A DNA stretch of 28,459 nt from an uncultured Collinsella sp. (GCA_900545605.1 UQZL01000028.1:1-28459); one strand, 5' to 3'. Counted from the first letter of the stretch, positions 1 through 9,359 are shown. Made by a program: numbers and translations. Notes: a model not told the origin generated them from the letters alone.

Positions 1-74
1 TGCCGAAATGGCGCGAAGCACGCGGTTGACAAAACTATAGAGACACGTCCCAAATTAGCTGCCCCACTCGCAAC

Positions 75-650
75 TTATCCCGCCGATGGAGTTATTGCCG
101 TTTCGCTCGTCTGATTCGCATCGACGTCGTCGCCTTGCTTGTCTTCGTCCTTTTGCACATCGGCGATGGTGGAGGCCGCCGCAACGATACCGCGCTGGGG
201 CGCGACGCTCGTCTGGGCCTGAGCGCCCTCGACAACTTCTGTACCTACATGCGCGAGCTCGGGCGATTTAAACATTGCGTCCAAGTTGGCGCCACCGCCG
301 GCATATCCGAGCGCAGCGAGCGCGATGACGATCACTGCAACGGCGGCCACGATCGGCACGTAGCGATGCCAGCCGGCGGGATTGAGCCCGCTGCGGCGAG
401 CCGCCCCGCGGCTGATGTAGCCGAGCGTTCCGTCGTGCTTGAGCTTTGAGCCCACCACGCGTTTGCGGCCCCACAGCGAGGACTCTGCCTGCATTGCCAA
501 GCGGGCGCTTGCCGAAGGATAGCCGTATTTAGTGCGCTTGAACGAGCCATCAAACCCCGAGGCGTGTTTGCCCCACGTCACCGATGTTGTGCGTCGGTTG
601 ACCGGCGCGGCACTCCGCCTTCTGCGGCTCGGTTTTGAAGTCTCAGCCAT
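75..650 (-). CDS. Single-pass membrane protein of unknown function
   Basis: I do not recognise the family. The 191-residue protein begins MAETSKPSRRRR, followed by a strongly basic, presumably cytoplasmic region (about residues 1-95). One hydrophobic segment follows at about 98-118 (IVAAVAVIVIALAALGY), then an acidic, Gln/Thr/Asp-rich tail with no Cys that would lie outside the cell. I chose the ATG at 650 because a GAGGG Shine-Dalgarno-like stretch lies just upstream of it; an in-frame extension to 704 adds 18 residues with no ribosome-binding support. The gene runs in the same direction as the downstream-numbered regulator at 735-1952, which ends 84 bases upstream of this start, so the two could be co-transcribed. 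Topology is inferred from charge only. No enzyme motif is visible. Confidence 0.7.
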   Translation of the reverse strand: MAETSKPSRRRRSAAPVNRRTTSVTWGKHASGFDGSFKRTKYGYPSASARLAMQAESSLWGRKRVVGSKLKHDGTLGYISRGAARRSGLNPAGWHRYVPIVAAVAVIVIALAALGYAGGGANLDAMFKSPELAHVGTEVVEGAQAQTSVAPQRGIVAAASTIADVQKDEDKQGDDVDANQTSETAITPSAG

Positions 651-734
651 ATGCCCTCGCACGCCGTAACCAAATCGAAACAATAACGCTTTGGACTGTA
701 GCACACGCGTCGCGTGCGGTCACGGGCGCCTCGC

Positions 735-1952
735 TCAACGGTCATCGTCCTTCAGCAAGCGCCACAGCGTTGTACGGCTTATGCCCAGCACCTCCGCCGC
801 ACGGGTTCGGTTGCCGTGGAGATGGTCTACAACCAGATGCGCGATATCTCGCTCGGTATCGGCCAGCGGTCGCAGGATATACAGGTCACTTTCAAGCGTC
901 GGGGCGCCAAAGGTTGCGGTCTTAATCACGTCCTCTTGGGCGAACACTTCCTCCGCCACAGCGCGGTCCACCGTGCCCGTCCCCACCAATATATACAGTC
1001 GTTCCGAGACCTCGCGGAGCTGCAGATAGTTGCGCGGCCAGCGGTAAGCATCGAGCGTCTTCGTCGCCGCGGCAGACAGCGTGGGCGCTGCCGTCCCAAA
1101 TGCATCAGCGAGATATTCCAAATAGCGCGCGACCTTCGTCGACGCGGCTCCCTGCTCGGCGATTGCCGGCGCGACGCTCACCGCACAGGCGAAGCGCTCG
1201 GTCACAAAGGCGGCTTGATCACTTTCGCCGCCGCCCGGCATGTCATTCGCCGTCAGCACCACATGGCAGCGCGTCGCCAACGCGGTGTCGGTCATCGTGG
1301 AGACCAGCTCGCGGAGGCGCTGGGGGCCAACCGCATTCCAGCCCTCAATGCAAAGGGTCAGCCCCGTTTGGAACAGCGGCGATTCGGAGCTTTTGAGCAC
1401 ATGGCGCCAACCGCGATCGGTGAGTTCATCGAGCGCGACGGAAACAAAGGGCTGATCGACAAAAGGGCCATCCAGATAGAGGCGCTTGGCAATCTCGACC
1501 TGACCCGCTCCCAGCTCGCCCTCGAGCATAAGGGGCACGCCGCGCGCATAGCTCTCGGTAACCGGTACAGCCACCGAGGCCGCCCCCTCAACGATGCCGT
1601 ACGCGCTCGATTCATAGCGGACCTCAACTTCGTCGGCGTTGAGCCACTCGATGCCCGCATGCGCCGCGGCACCGCGCACCTCGCGGACCACAACGACCCA
1701 AAGCCTCCCGCCCTCTTTGTCGGTGGGGCGAACGGTCAGGCTCAGGCGCGTACCCTCACGCCCCATAACCAGACGCGCGCCGTCTCCTATACGGTCGAGA
1801 CGCTCAGCGACAAAAGCCGCCACATCCCGCTCAAGCGCCGCGTCATTCATGGTCGAGATCGCGACGTCCCCACGCGCATCGATTGCCAATGCCGAGGCCC
1901 CGGCAGCAGCTAGGGCATCGGTCAAGATGTTCAGCTTAGCATTGCTATCCAT
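735..1952 (-). CDS. Degenerate sigma-54 activator-like regulator (AAA+ remnant plus Fis-type HTH)
   Basis: The 405-residue protein ends in a Fis/HTH_8 helix-turn-helix (NRTRAAEVLGISRTTLWRLL, about residues 381-400), the DNA-binding module of NtrC-type activators. Before it, YRWPRNYLQLREVSERL resembles the WPGNVREL segment of those proteins. The middle keeps the shape of an AAA+ domain, but the Walker A position reads GELGAGQVEIA (about 145-155), lacking the GK[ST] lysine, and I see no GAFTGA sigma-54 contact loop. It therefore probably binds DNA without ATP-driven sigma-54 remodelling, somewhat like TyrR-type regulators; this is inference. The ATG at 1952 has AGGGG upstream; a longer TTG-started frame to 2153 reads into a structured intergenic region and is less likely. 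It follows the exporter gene on the same strand with a 266-base gap holding stem-loops. Confidence 0.72.
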   Translation of the reverse strand: MDSNAKLNILTDALAAAGASALAIDARGDVAISTMNDAALERDVAAFVAERLDRIGDGARLVMGREGTRLSLTVRPTDKEGGRLWVVVVREVRGAAAHAGIEWLNADEVEVRYESSAYGIVEGAASVAVPVTESYARGVPLMLEGELGAGQVEIAKRLYLDGPFVDQPFVSVALDELTDRGWRHVLKSSESPLFQTGLTLCIEGWNAVGPQRLRELVSTMTDTALATRCHVVLTANDMPGGGESDQAAFVTERFACAVSVAPAIAEQGAASTKVARYLEYLADAFGTAAPTLSAAATKTLDAYRWPRNYLQLREVSERLYILVGTGTVDRAVAEEVFAQEDVIKTATFGAPTLESDLYILRPLADTERDIAHLVVDHLHGNRTRAAEVLGISRTTLWRLLKDDDR

Positions 1953-2101
1953 GATTTGCCCCTGTCCGCGGCGACGTGCAACCGCCGACGGTCGCACGAC
2001 CGAGTGTTTCAAAATTGAACGATATTGCTCACCAAACACTATAGGGCAGAAAGCGCCGTCCTGCGAGTATAGGTGTTGCCCCGCATCGCCATCCTGGCGG
2101 G

Positions 2102-2166
2102 GCGATAAGAGCTCTTCGGGACTTATAAACCTGCGGACAAGCCATACCCGCAAGAGCTCCTATCGC
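2102..2166 (-). repeat. Long imperfect stem-loop between exporter and regulator genes
   Basis: Bases 2102-2120 pair with 2147-2166 to give about 19 base pairs with one mismatch and one bulge, enclosing a 26-base loop. A second GC stem, 2078-2084 with 2097-2103, shares bases 2102-2103, so the two stems cannot both form fully. It lies about 50 bases after the stop of the YeiH-type gene on the minus strand. There is no U-tract after either stem, so it is not a textbook terminator. It could be a processing, stability or attenuation element. Confidence 0.5.
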
Positions 2167-2218
2167 TCCACCGAAGGCTTGCGCTCACCGGCAGCCAGCA
2201 CGCGAATAAGCTACTTCT

Positions 2219-3253
2219 CTACCAGATTCCCAGCACGTGCTGCATTCCCAAACTCATGCACGCAATGCCAATCCAGCAGCAAAAGCCCAACGCGATGGGC
2301 TTGCCGCCCTTTTTGACCAGCTCGACGATATCGGTATTAAAACCAATAGCCGCCATGGCCATCACAATAAAGAACTTCGACAGCTCCTTGATGGGCGCCG
2401 TGATGGACGCGGGAAGCTGAAGCACCGTGGTGATCACGCTCGCCAGCACAAAGAACAGCACAAACATGGGAAACGCACGTTTAAGCGAGAACGTGCTTTT
2501 GGCGTCACCGCCGGCCTTGCGTGCCAGATGCATCTGCCAGCATGCGAGGACCAGCGTGATGGGAATAATGGCCAGCGTCCTGGTGAGCTTGACCACTGTG
2601 GCGCTCTCGAGCACATTGGCGCCGGGATGCATGCTGTCCCAGGCGCTCGCCGCAGCCGTTACCGACGAGGTGTCGTTGATGGCGGTGCCGGCAAACAGGC
2701 CAAAGCCCTCGTTGGTCAGCCCGAGCATGCCGCCGAGCGTCGGAAACACGAGCGCCGCGATAACGTTAAACAGGAAGATGACCGAAATGGCCTGGGCAAT
2801 CTCGCGATCGTCGGCATCGATGACGGGCGCGGTCGCAGCGATGGCCGAACCGCCGCAAATCGACGAACCCACACCCACAAGCGTCGCGATCTTACCCGGT
2901 ACGTTCATGACGCGGCAGAGCACAAAGGCGATGACAAGCGAGGTCGAGATCGTCGCCACGATAATCGGCAGCGACTGGGCGCCCTTGGACAGAATCTGGG
3001 AGAGGTTCATGCCAAAGCCAAGCAGGATAACCGCGTACTGCAAGACTTTTTTGGACGTATAGGTGACGCCGGCGGCGAGCTGTTCGCGACGCTTCCTGGG
3101 AAAGACGAGCGCCAGGACCATGCCAAAGAGGATGGCAAATACCGGACCGCCGACCACCTCAATTTGTTTGCCGAGCAACGTCGCGGGAATGGCAATGATC
3201 AGGCAGAACAAGACGCCTTTCCAGCGCTCGCGAACGATATTTGCCAGTTGCAT
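2219..3253 (-). CDS. YeiH/UPF0324-family putative sulfate exporter
   Basis: The 344-residue, very hydrophobic protein has the features of the YeiH family (putative sulfate exporter family): an N-terminal WKGVLFCLIIAIPATLLGK segment, the GGPVFAILFGMVLAL helix, the LLGFGMNLSQI segment, the conserved GVGSSICGGSAIAA signature near residues 127-140, and the AGTAINDTSSVTAA region near 191-205. About ten membrane helices are expected. Length is normal for the family. Transport of sulfate or related sulfur compounds (taurine/sulfite degradation products) is the usual prediction for relatives; the true substrate is not shown here. The GntR/FCD gene starts divergently 193 bases away and is the natural candidate regulator. 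The gene is followed on the same strand by the degenerate activator. Confidence 0.9.
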   Translation of the reverse strand: MQLANIVRERWKGVLFCLIIAIPATLLGKQIEVVGGPVFAILFGMVLALVFPRKRREQLAAGVTYTSKKVLQYAVILLGFGMNLSQILSKGAQSLPIIVATISTSLVIAFVLCRVMNVPGKIATLVGVGSSICGGSAIAATAPVIDADDREIAQAISVIFLFNVIAALVFPTLGGMLGLTNEGFGLFAGTAINDTSSVTAAASAWDSMHPGANVLESATVVKLTRTLAIIPITLVLACWQMHLARKAGGDAKSTFSLKRAFPMFVLFFVLASVITTVLQLPASITAPIKELSKFFIVMAMAAIGFNTDIVELVKKGGKPIALGFCCWIGIACMSLGMQHVLGIW

Positions 3254-3446
3254 ATGGGATTCCTTCTTTCTATTTCACGTTTGCGACGGCTTATGATACG
3301 GCAACATTGAGCACAGCCTTGCGCAAACACAGACTAAGATGCCGCAATAGTTCTCAGGCAACAGCCGAATTGCCCACCGCGGAGAGCTGATTCGCGGCAT
3401 AATTAACAACTGACATATGAGTTTGATAGAACAGTTGCGAGGCGCT

Positions 3447-4148
3447 ATGGAAGAATCGATGCACGTCGGCGAGCAGGAAACGAGCCTACAGGACCAGTCC
3501 TACCACACCATTCGACGCAAAATCGTCTACCTGGACTACAAGCCGGGCGAAAAGCTGGGCGTCAAGCAACTTTGCGACGACCTAGATATGGGGCGCACCC
3601 CTGTGCGCGAGGCTTTGGTTCGTTTGGCGCAGGAAGGCCTGGTGCGCACCGTGCCCCAGAGCGGTACCTACGTCTCGCCCATCAACCTCACCCTTGCCGA
3701 GAGTGCCTGTTACATCCGCGAGCATCTGGAAAAGCAGGTGATTGTGGAGTGCTGTGCGCGCGCCACGTCGGCCGGCATCGAGCAGCTCGACCGCGCCATC
3801 GTGCTGCAGGAAAAGGCCATGGCCGAAGAGGATCGCATCGGCTTCTTTTTGAGCGACAACCTCATGCATCACATGATTTTTAGCATCGCATGTCGCAGCA
3901 CCGTGTGGTCGTGGCTCGAAGAGACCAATGCCGACCTGGAGCGCTTCCGCTGGCTGCGCGCCGCCACGCAGGTTCTCGACAATCAGGACATCGTGAACGA
4001 GCACAAGCAGATTCGCCGCGCTATCGCCGGTCGCGACCCCATCGAAGCGAGCTTTTTGGTCAGCAAGCACCTGCATATGATGTTCCGCAACCAGACCGAG
4101 GTTCTGGACCAGTTCCCCGAGTACTTCGAGACCAGCAAGCTCCGCTAA
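3447..4148 (+). CDS. GntR-family transcriptional regulator, FCD subfamily
   Basis: An N-terminal winged helix (QSYHTIRRKIVYLDYKPGEK through GRTPVREALVRLAQEGLV and SGTYVSPI, about residues 18-80) is followed by an all-helical FCD effector domain with the expected His/Asp-type ligand residues (for example HHMIF and EHKQIRRAI). FadR/FCD regulators usually bind a small organic acid and repress an adjacent gene. I prefer the ATG at 3447 (233 residues) because GCGAGG lies just upstream; an ATG at 3417 gives ten more residues but has no Shine-Dalgarno sequence, and could only work as a near-leaderless start behind the CATAAT at 3398-3403. The gene is divergent from the YeiH-type exporter, its probable target. 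Its stop codon overlaps the beginning of a dispersed hairpin repeat. Confidence 0.88.
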   Translation: MEESMHVGEQETSLQDQSYHTIRRKIVYLDYKPGEKLGVKQLCDDLDMGRTPVREALVRLAQEGLVRTVPQSGTYVSPINLTLAESACYIREHLEKQVIVECCARATSAGIEQLDRAIVLQEKAMAEEDRIGFFLSDNLMHHMIFSIACRSTVWSWLEETNADLERFRWLRAATQVLDNQDIVNEHKQIRRAIAGRDPIEASFLVSKHLHMMFRNQTEVLDQFPEYFETSKLR

Positions 4149-4195
4149 CCTGCCAAATAGGGACAGGTTCATTTTGGCAGGTTTTATCTGGGCAA
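4147..4195 (+). repeat. GGGACAG hairpin repeat, subtype A, copy 1
   Basis: AACCTGCCAAA (4147-4157) pairs with TTTGGCAGGTT (4173-4183) around an AGGGACAGGTTC loop, followed by TTATCTGGG. The same layout recurs at about 6322-6369 (inverted), 9537-9584 and 11623-11673. This copy begins inside the stop codon of the GntR gene. Confidence 0.85.
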
Positions 4196-4202
4196 ATGAA
4201 AC

Positions 4203-4236
4203 AAGGCCCGGCTCCGCTGCAACGGAGCCGGGCCTT
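4203..4236 (-). terminator. GC-rich terminator hairpin between gntR-type gene and glmS
   Basis: A perfect 14-bp stem (4203-4216 with 4223-4236) with a six-base loop separates the convergent GntR gene and glmS. On the minus strand it is followed by TTGTTTCATTT, so it most likely ends glmS transcripts, though the stem can act on both strands. Confidence 0.85.
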
Positions 4237-4259
4237 GGTCGCCAGAATGGCGGAACCAA

Positions 4260-6107
<1,848 letters not shown>

Positions 6108-6181
6108 AGGATAAATCCCTTCGTCCGCTTGACTGCAAAACGTCCACGCACAGGGGGCGCTGAGACGCATAACGTTCGAGT

Positions 6182-6242
6182 ATTGTACTCACGCAAACGC
6201 AAGCTGATATACCAGAAGTGGTACCTCAACTTGGATACCACT
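6182..6242 (-). promoter_or_regulatory. Possible glmS -10 box and upstream inverted repeat
   Basis: On the minus strand TACAAT (6182-6187) matches five of six bases of a -10 box, about 75 bases before the glmS start; I find no good -35 partner. Just upstream, AGTGGTA (6217-6223) and TACCACT (6236-6242) form perfect 7-bp arms 12 bases apart. The arm sequence recalls operators of GntR-type amino-sugar regulators, but that resemblance is loose. Confidence 0.35.
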
Positions 6243-6270
6243 CGATACACACACGTCCAGCCGGTCCAAA

Positions 6271-6303
6271 CCACCACAATGGGGACAGGCACCTTTGTGG
6301 TGG
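6271..6303 (+). repeat. GGGACAG hairpin repeat, subtype B
   Basis: CCACCACAA (6271-6279) pairs with TTGTGGTGG (6295-6303) around a loop containing TGGGGACAGGCACC. It shares the loop core with subtype A but has a different stem. It lies in the 326-base gap between divergent glmS and the LacI-family gene. Confidence 0.75.
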
Positions 6304-6321
6304 CCTGGGCTCCAGCGTTTA

Positions 6322-6369
6322 CCCAGATAAAACCTGCCAAAATAAACCTGTCCCTAATTGGCAGGTTTT
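6322..6369 (-). repeat. GGGACAG hairpin repeat, subtype A, copy 2 (inverted)
   Basis: AAAACCTGCCAA (6329-6340) pairs with TTGGCAGGTTTT (6358-6369). The copy is in the opposite orientation to the other three, with CCCAGATAAAA as its left part. Its right edge runs directly into the TTGACA box of the LacI-family gene promoter. Confidence 0.85.
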
Positions 6370-6398
6370 GACACCCTAGGGGCGGGCGATGCTACAAT
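6368..6398 (+). promoter_or_regulatory. Promoter of the LacI-family gene
   Basis: TTGACA (6368-6373) is a consensus -35 box and TACAAT (6393-6398) a five-of-six -10 box preceded by TGC, an extended -10. The 19-base spacer is long but tolerated with an extended -10. The first bases of the -35 box are the last bases of the adjacent hairpin repeat. Confidence 0.65.
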
Positions 6399-6409
6399 CT
6401 GGCTTGTAC

Positions 6410-6423
6410 TTGAAACGCATCAA
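6410..6423 (+). promoter_or_regulatory. Candidate LacI-type operator (autoregulation)
   Basis: TTGAAACGCATCAA is a near-palindrome with a central CG, the usual form of LacI/GalR-family operators. It lies just downstream of the expected transcription start and 10 bases before the start codon, so binding would block its own gene. Confidence 0.5.
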
Positions 6424-6433
6424 AGGGGCCGCT

Positions 6434-7543
6434 ATGGCAAAGGTAAAAATCAGCGACGTCGCGCGCGAGGCAGGGGTTTCGCTGGGCACGGTTTCCAACG
6501 CGCTCAACCACCCCGAAAAGCTGCGTCCCGAGACCCTCAAGCTCATCAACGAGACCATCAATCGCCTGGGCTACCTGCCCAACCAAAGCGCTCGTCAGCT
6601 TGCGGGCGGCGCCACCAAGTCCTTTGGCCTGGTGCTCCCCCGTCTCGATCACGGTTTTTCGCTCCAAATCGCCAGCGGCGCCCACAACGAGGCTCGCAAG
6701 CACGGCTACGACCTGCTCATCGCCAACGCCGATAACGACGATATTCTCGAGGACCATTACCTGCGCTACTTTATGGGCACCCAGATGTCCGGCGTCATGG
6801 TTCAGCCCATGGCATCCCCCGACTGGCACCCCGCCATGACCAAGATGCCCGTGCCGATCGTCCATCTGGACATCCATTGCTCCGAGCCCGGCTACTACGT
6901 AGCGGCCGACAATGAGGCCCAGGGTCGCATCATTGCCGAACTTGCCATCGCCCGCGGCGCGCACCATATTGTCGTCGTCGGCCGAGCAGCATTTATGCAA
7001 CTCACCCTGCGCGTCCTTGGCATTCATAAGGCGCTCGCCCTGCACCCCGATATCAAGATCGAAGTCATCGACGCCGGCGAATGGAATACCGCTGCCGACG
7101 GCTACGGCATCGGTGCCCAAATCGCCGAGCGCCCCGCGGACGAACGTCCCGATTTTGTCGTCGGCCTGACCGATGTGTTGGCCTCGGGCGTCGTTTCGGC
7201 ACTGGTCGACAAGGGCATCTCTGTCCCCGGGCAAGTACGCGTAGCAGGCTGCGATGGCAACCCGCTCGCTTGGAGCGGATCGGTCCCGCTCACTACGGTA
7301 GCGCCCCCGGGCTACGAGATTGGCCGCAAGGGTGTCCAACTGCTGATGGAGCAAATCGAGAACAAGGCCCCGGCAAAGATCAAGCATATCCGTGTCGGCT
7401 CCGCAGCGCGTACCGTCACCGCAGTCGCCGCCGAGGATATCAACCGCCAAGAACTGGTACGTCCGTTCCTACTGGAACGCGCCAGCACCCAGGCAAGCAG
7501 CCAGACCGACGCCACGGCCATCAACCTCGGTGCGTATCTATAG
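6434..7543 (+). CDS. LacI-family transcriptional regulator
   Basis: The 369-residue protein starts MAKVKISDVAREAGVS, with a classic LacI headpiece (residues 1-55: helix-turn-helix with VSLGTVSNALNHPEKLRPET and the hinge NQSARQLAGG) followed by a periplasmic-binding-protein-like sensor domain (VMVQPMASPDW, VVGLTDVLASGVVSALVDKG, VAGCDGNPLAWSGSVPLTTV). The start at 6434 is supported by AAAGGGG eight bases upstream; the frame extends 15 codons further, over the promoter and operator. The ligand cannot be read from the sequence, though the family usually senses sugars or sugar phosphates. Its targets are unclear: the convergent neighbour is a HAD phosphatase and the divergent one is glmS. A candidate operator in its own leader suggests autorepression. 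Confidence 0.93.
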   Translation: MAKVKISDVAREAGVSLGTVSNALNHPEKLRPETLKLINETINRLGYLPNQSARQLAGGATKSFGLVLPRLDHGFSLQIASGAHNEARKHGYDLLIANADNDDILEDHYLRYFMGTQMSGVMVQPMASPDWHPAMTKMPVPIVHLDIHCSEPGYYVAADNEAQGRIIAELAIARGAHHIVVVGRAAFMQLTLRVLGIHKALALHPDIKIEVIDAGEWNTAADGYGIGAQIAERPADERPDFVVGLTDVLASGVVSALVDKGISVPGQVRVAGCDGNPLAWSGSVPLTTVAPPGYEIGRKGVQLLMEQIENKAPAKIKHIRVGSAARTVTAVAAEDINRQELVRPFLLERASTQASSQTDATAINLGAYL

Positions 7544-7569
7544 CACGCCCGCGAGTATGCTAAGTCGCC

Positions 7570-7617
7570 GCTTAAGCAAAAGGGGCCCGACCATTGCCGG
7601 ACCCCTTTTGCTTAAGC
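7570..7617. terminator. Bidirectional terminator between LacI-family and HAD genes
   Basis: GCTTAAGCAAAAGGGG (7570-7585) pairs perfectly with 7602-7617. The A-run in the left arm and T-run in the right arm let it work for both convergent genes. Confidence 0.88.
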
Positions 7618-7656
7618 GCAAACGTGAGCAATCGCTCGTTTCAACGCCGCAATTTT

Positions 7657-8307
7657 CTAGCGCACAGTCTTGATTGCCGCCGCCAGGTCGAACAGCGTAT
7701 CGAGCACGGCCTCGCAGCCATCCACCACGTCCTGCGGCAGCGGCACGATATCGGGGACGGCGAAGACATGGCATCCGGCCGTGATGCCCGAGACGCAGCC
7801 GTTGCGCGAATCCTCGACCACGGCACATTCCTCGGGAGCAAAGCCCGCGCGCTCGCAGGCGAGCAGATACATCTCGGGGTCGGGCTTGCCGTGCACGACG
7901 TCCTCGCCACACGTTACCGTTTCAAACTTGCCAAAAAGACCGACCATCTTAAGGTTGCGCTCGGCCGTAACGAGGCGCGACGACGTCGCTAGACCCACGT
8001 GATAGCCCGCAGCCAGCAGCTCGTCTAGGCACTCGGCGGCACCGGCCTTAAGTTCCAGTTCGGTCTTGACCATCTCGTCGCGAATCTCCTTGTGGCGACG
8101 ATAGATCGCCTCGGTGGTTTCATGGCTGCCGTAATGCTCATCAAGGATGTCCATAACATCGGGCAGCGTGCGGCCGATAAACTGATGGATCAGCGCTTCA
8201 TCAATCGCGAGCCCCAGCTCAGCGGCGCCTGCCTTCCAGGCCTTAATCCCCAAACGCTCGGTATCGACCAGCGTTCCATCCATGTCAAAAATAACAGCCT
8301 TGATCAT
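7657..8307 (-). CDS. HAD-superfamily hydrolase, beta-phosphoglucomutase-like
   Basis: The 216-residue protein starts MIKAVIFDMDGTLVDTE, holding HAD motif I with nucleophile Asp8 and acid/base Asp10. A helical cap (about 15-85) follows, then motif II (GLATSSR), the motif III Lys (HGKPDPEMYL) and motif IV (VVEDSRNG). This subfamily cleaves or isomerises small sugar phosphates; the substrate here is not determined. The start at 8307 is set by the motif I position and a GGGGGA sequence upstream; codons up to 8394 are outside the fold. It is convergent with the LacI-family gene and shares its terminator, and divergent from larE with a palindrome in the gap. Confidence 0.9.
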   Translation of the reverse strand: MIKAVIFDMDGTLVDTERLGIKAWKAGAAELGLAIDEALIHQFIGRTLPDVMDILDEHYGSHETTEAIYRRHKEIRDEMVKTELELKAGAAECLDELLAAGYHVGLATSSRLVTAERNLKMVGLFGKFETVTCGEDVVHGKPDPEMYLLACERAGFAPEECAVVEDSRNGCVSGITAGCHVFAVPDIVPLPQDVVDGCEAVLDTLFDLAAAIKTVR

Positions 8308-8367
8308 ATCGGTCCCCCATCGACTCTCGCTGTCGCATTGCCGCAACTCTACCGCATTTGGCAACTT

Positions 8368-8384
8368 GTATATAACGTATATAC
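8368..8384. promoter_or_regulatory. AT-rich palindrome between HAD gene and larE
   Basis: GTATATAACGTATATAC has perfect 7-bp arms around ACG and stands out in GC-rich DNA. It lies about 60 bases upstream of the HAD start and 97 upstream of larE, a suitable place for an operator or for promoter -10 elements of either gene. Confidence 0.4.
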
Positions 8385-8480
8385 CATATTGCACTTTCGT
8401 TACACAGATAGAAGTCTTATGGCAAGTAACGCATTAGGATTATAGTTTTCGATCGAGTACTCAACGATAAGGAACGTTTC

Positions 8481-9359
8481 ATGATTTTAGACACCACGGC
8501 ACCCGCAGAGGAGCTTCAAGACAAGCTATCGGCGCTCGAACAGCTGCTTTTGGCATACGGGCGCGTGGCCATCGGGTTTTCCGGCGGCGTTGACAGCAGC
8601 TTTTTGGCCGCCGTGTGCGCCCGCATCATGCCTACCAATACCCTCCTCATCCATCTCACCACGCCGCTCATCGGCACGCCCGAACAGACTTCGTTTGAGC
8701 AGTCCGTTGATGGACAGGCCAATGAGGGGCCGCATTTTAAGCTCCCCGTGCTCAATCTTTCGGTGGATCAGCTGCAGCTCCCCCAAGTAGCCTGCAACGA
8801 TGCTAATCGCTGCTACCACTGCAAGCACGCCGGCTTTACCGCCATCGTCAACCACGCCAAGTCGCTCGGCTTTCCCACCGTCATCGATGGCAGCAATGCA
8901 AGCGATCGCGGTGACTACCGCCCCGGCATGCGTGCGGCAGAAGAGCTCGGCGTACGCTCCCCTCTCATGGAGGTCGGCTTTACCAAGGACGAAGAGCGCG
9001 AGCTGCTGCGCGCATGGGGCTATCCCGTTTGGAACCTGCCGGCGGGAGCATGTCTTGCCACCCGCGTCCCCACGGGCGAGGAGCTTACGCGCGAGAAGGT
9101 CGATTTGATCCGCACCTGCGAGGACTACCTGCACGATCTTGACCTGGCACAGGTACGCGCGCGCTTGGTCGGCGGCTGCATGCATATCGAGGCCGCACCC
9201 GCAGATGTCGCCAAGATTGCCGCGCTCGGCGGCACCGCCGTCGATGCCGAGGGCAAGACCCCGCTGCCCGCCGCCATCGAGTCCGCGCTGCGCGGGCTGG
9301 GCTGCGACCATATCTCCCCCGAGGTCACCCCCTACATTCACGGCAACATGAACCTTTAG
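8481..9359 (+). CDS. larE: ATP-dependent sacrificial sulfur transferase LarE
   Basis: LarE adenylates and then transfers sulfur to pyridinium-dicarboxylate mononucleotide, a step in making the nickel-pincer nucleotide cofactor of lactate racemase and related LarA enzymes. The 292-residue protein shows the PP-loop SGGVDS (residues 34-39), the RCYHCK motif (110-115) and GACLATR with Cys191, which aligns with the sacrificial cysteine of Lactobacillus LarE. Family members carry either one such cysteine or a three-cysteine cluster form; from the visible motifs I favour the sacrificial type. AAGGAAC lies before the ATG at 8481. No larA, larB or larC is within the window, so its partners must be elsewhere or it serves another sulfur transfer. 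A hairpin follows the stop. Confidence 0.92.
   Translation: MILDTTAPAEELQDKLSALEQLLLAYGRVAIGFSGGVDSSFLAAVCARIMPTNTLLIHLTTPLIGTPEQTSFEQSVDGQANEGPHFKLPVLNLSVDQLQLPQVACNDANRCYHCKHAGFTAIVNHAKSLGFPTVIDGSNASDRGDYRPGMRAAEELGVRSPLMEVGFTKDEERELLRAWGYPVWNLPAGACLATRVPTGEELTREKVDLIRTCEDYLHDLDLAQVRARLVGGCMHIEAAPADVAKIAALGGTAVDAEGKTPLPAAIESALRGLGCDHISPEVTPYIHGNMNL

Noticed and set aside
1..74. Promoter with TTGACA at 26-31
   Set aside because: No -10 box lies at a workable distance and no gene starts after it in that direction within the window.
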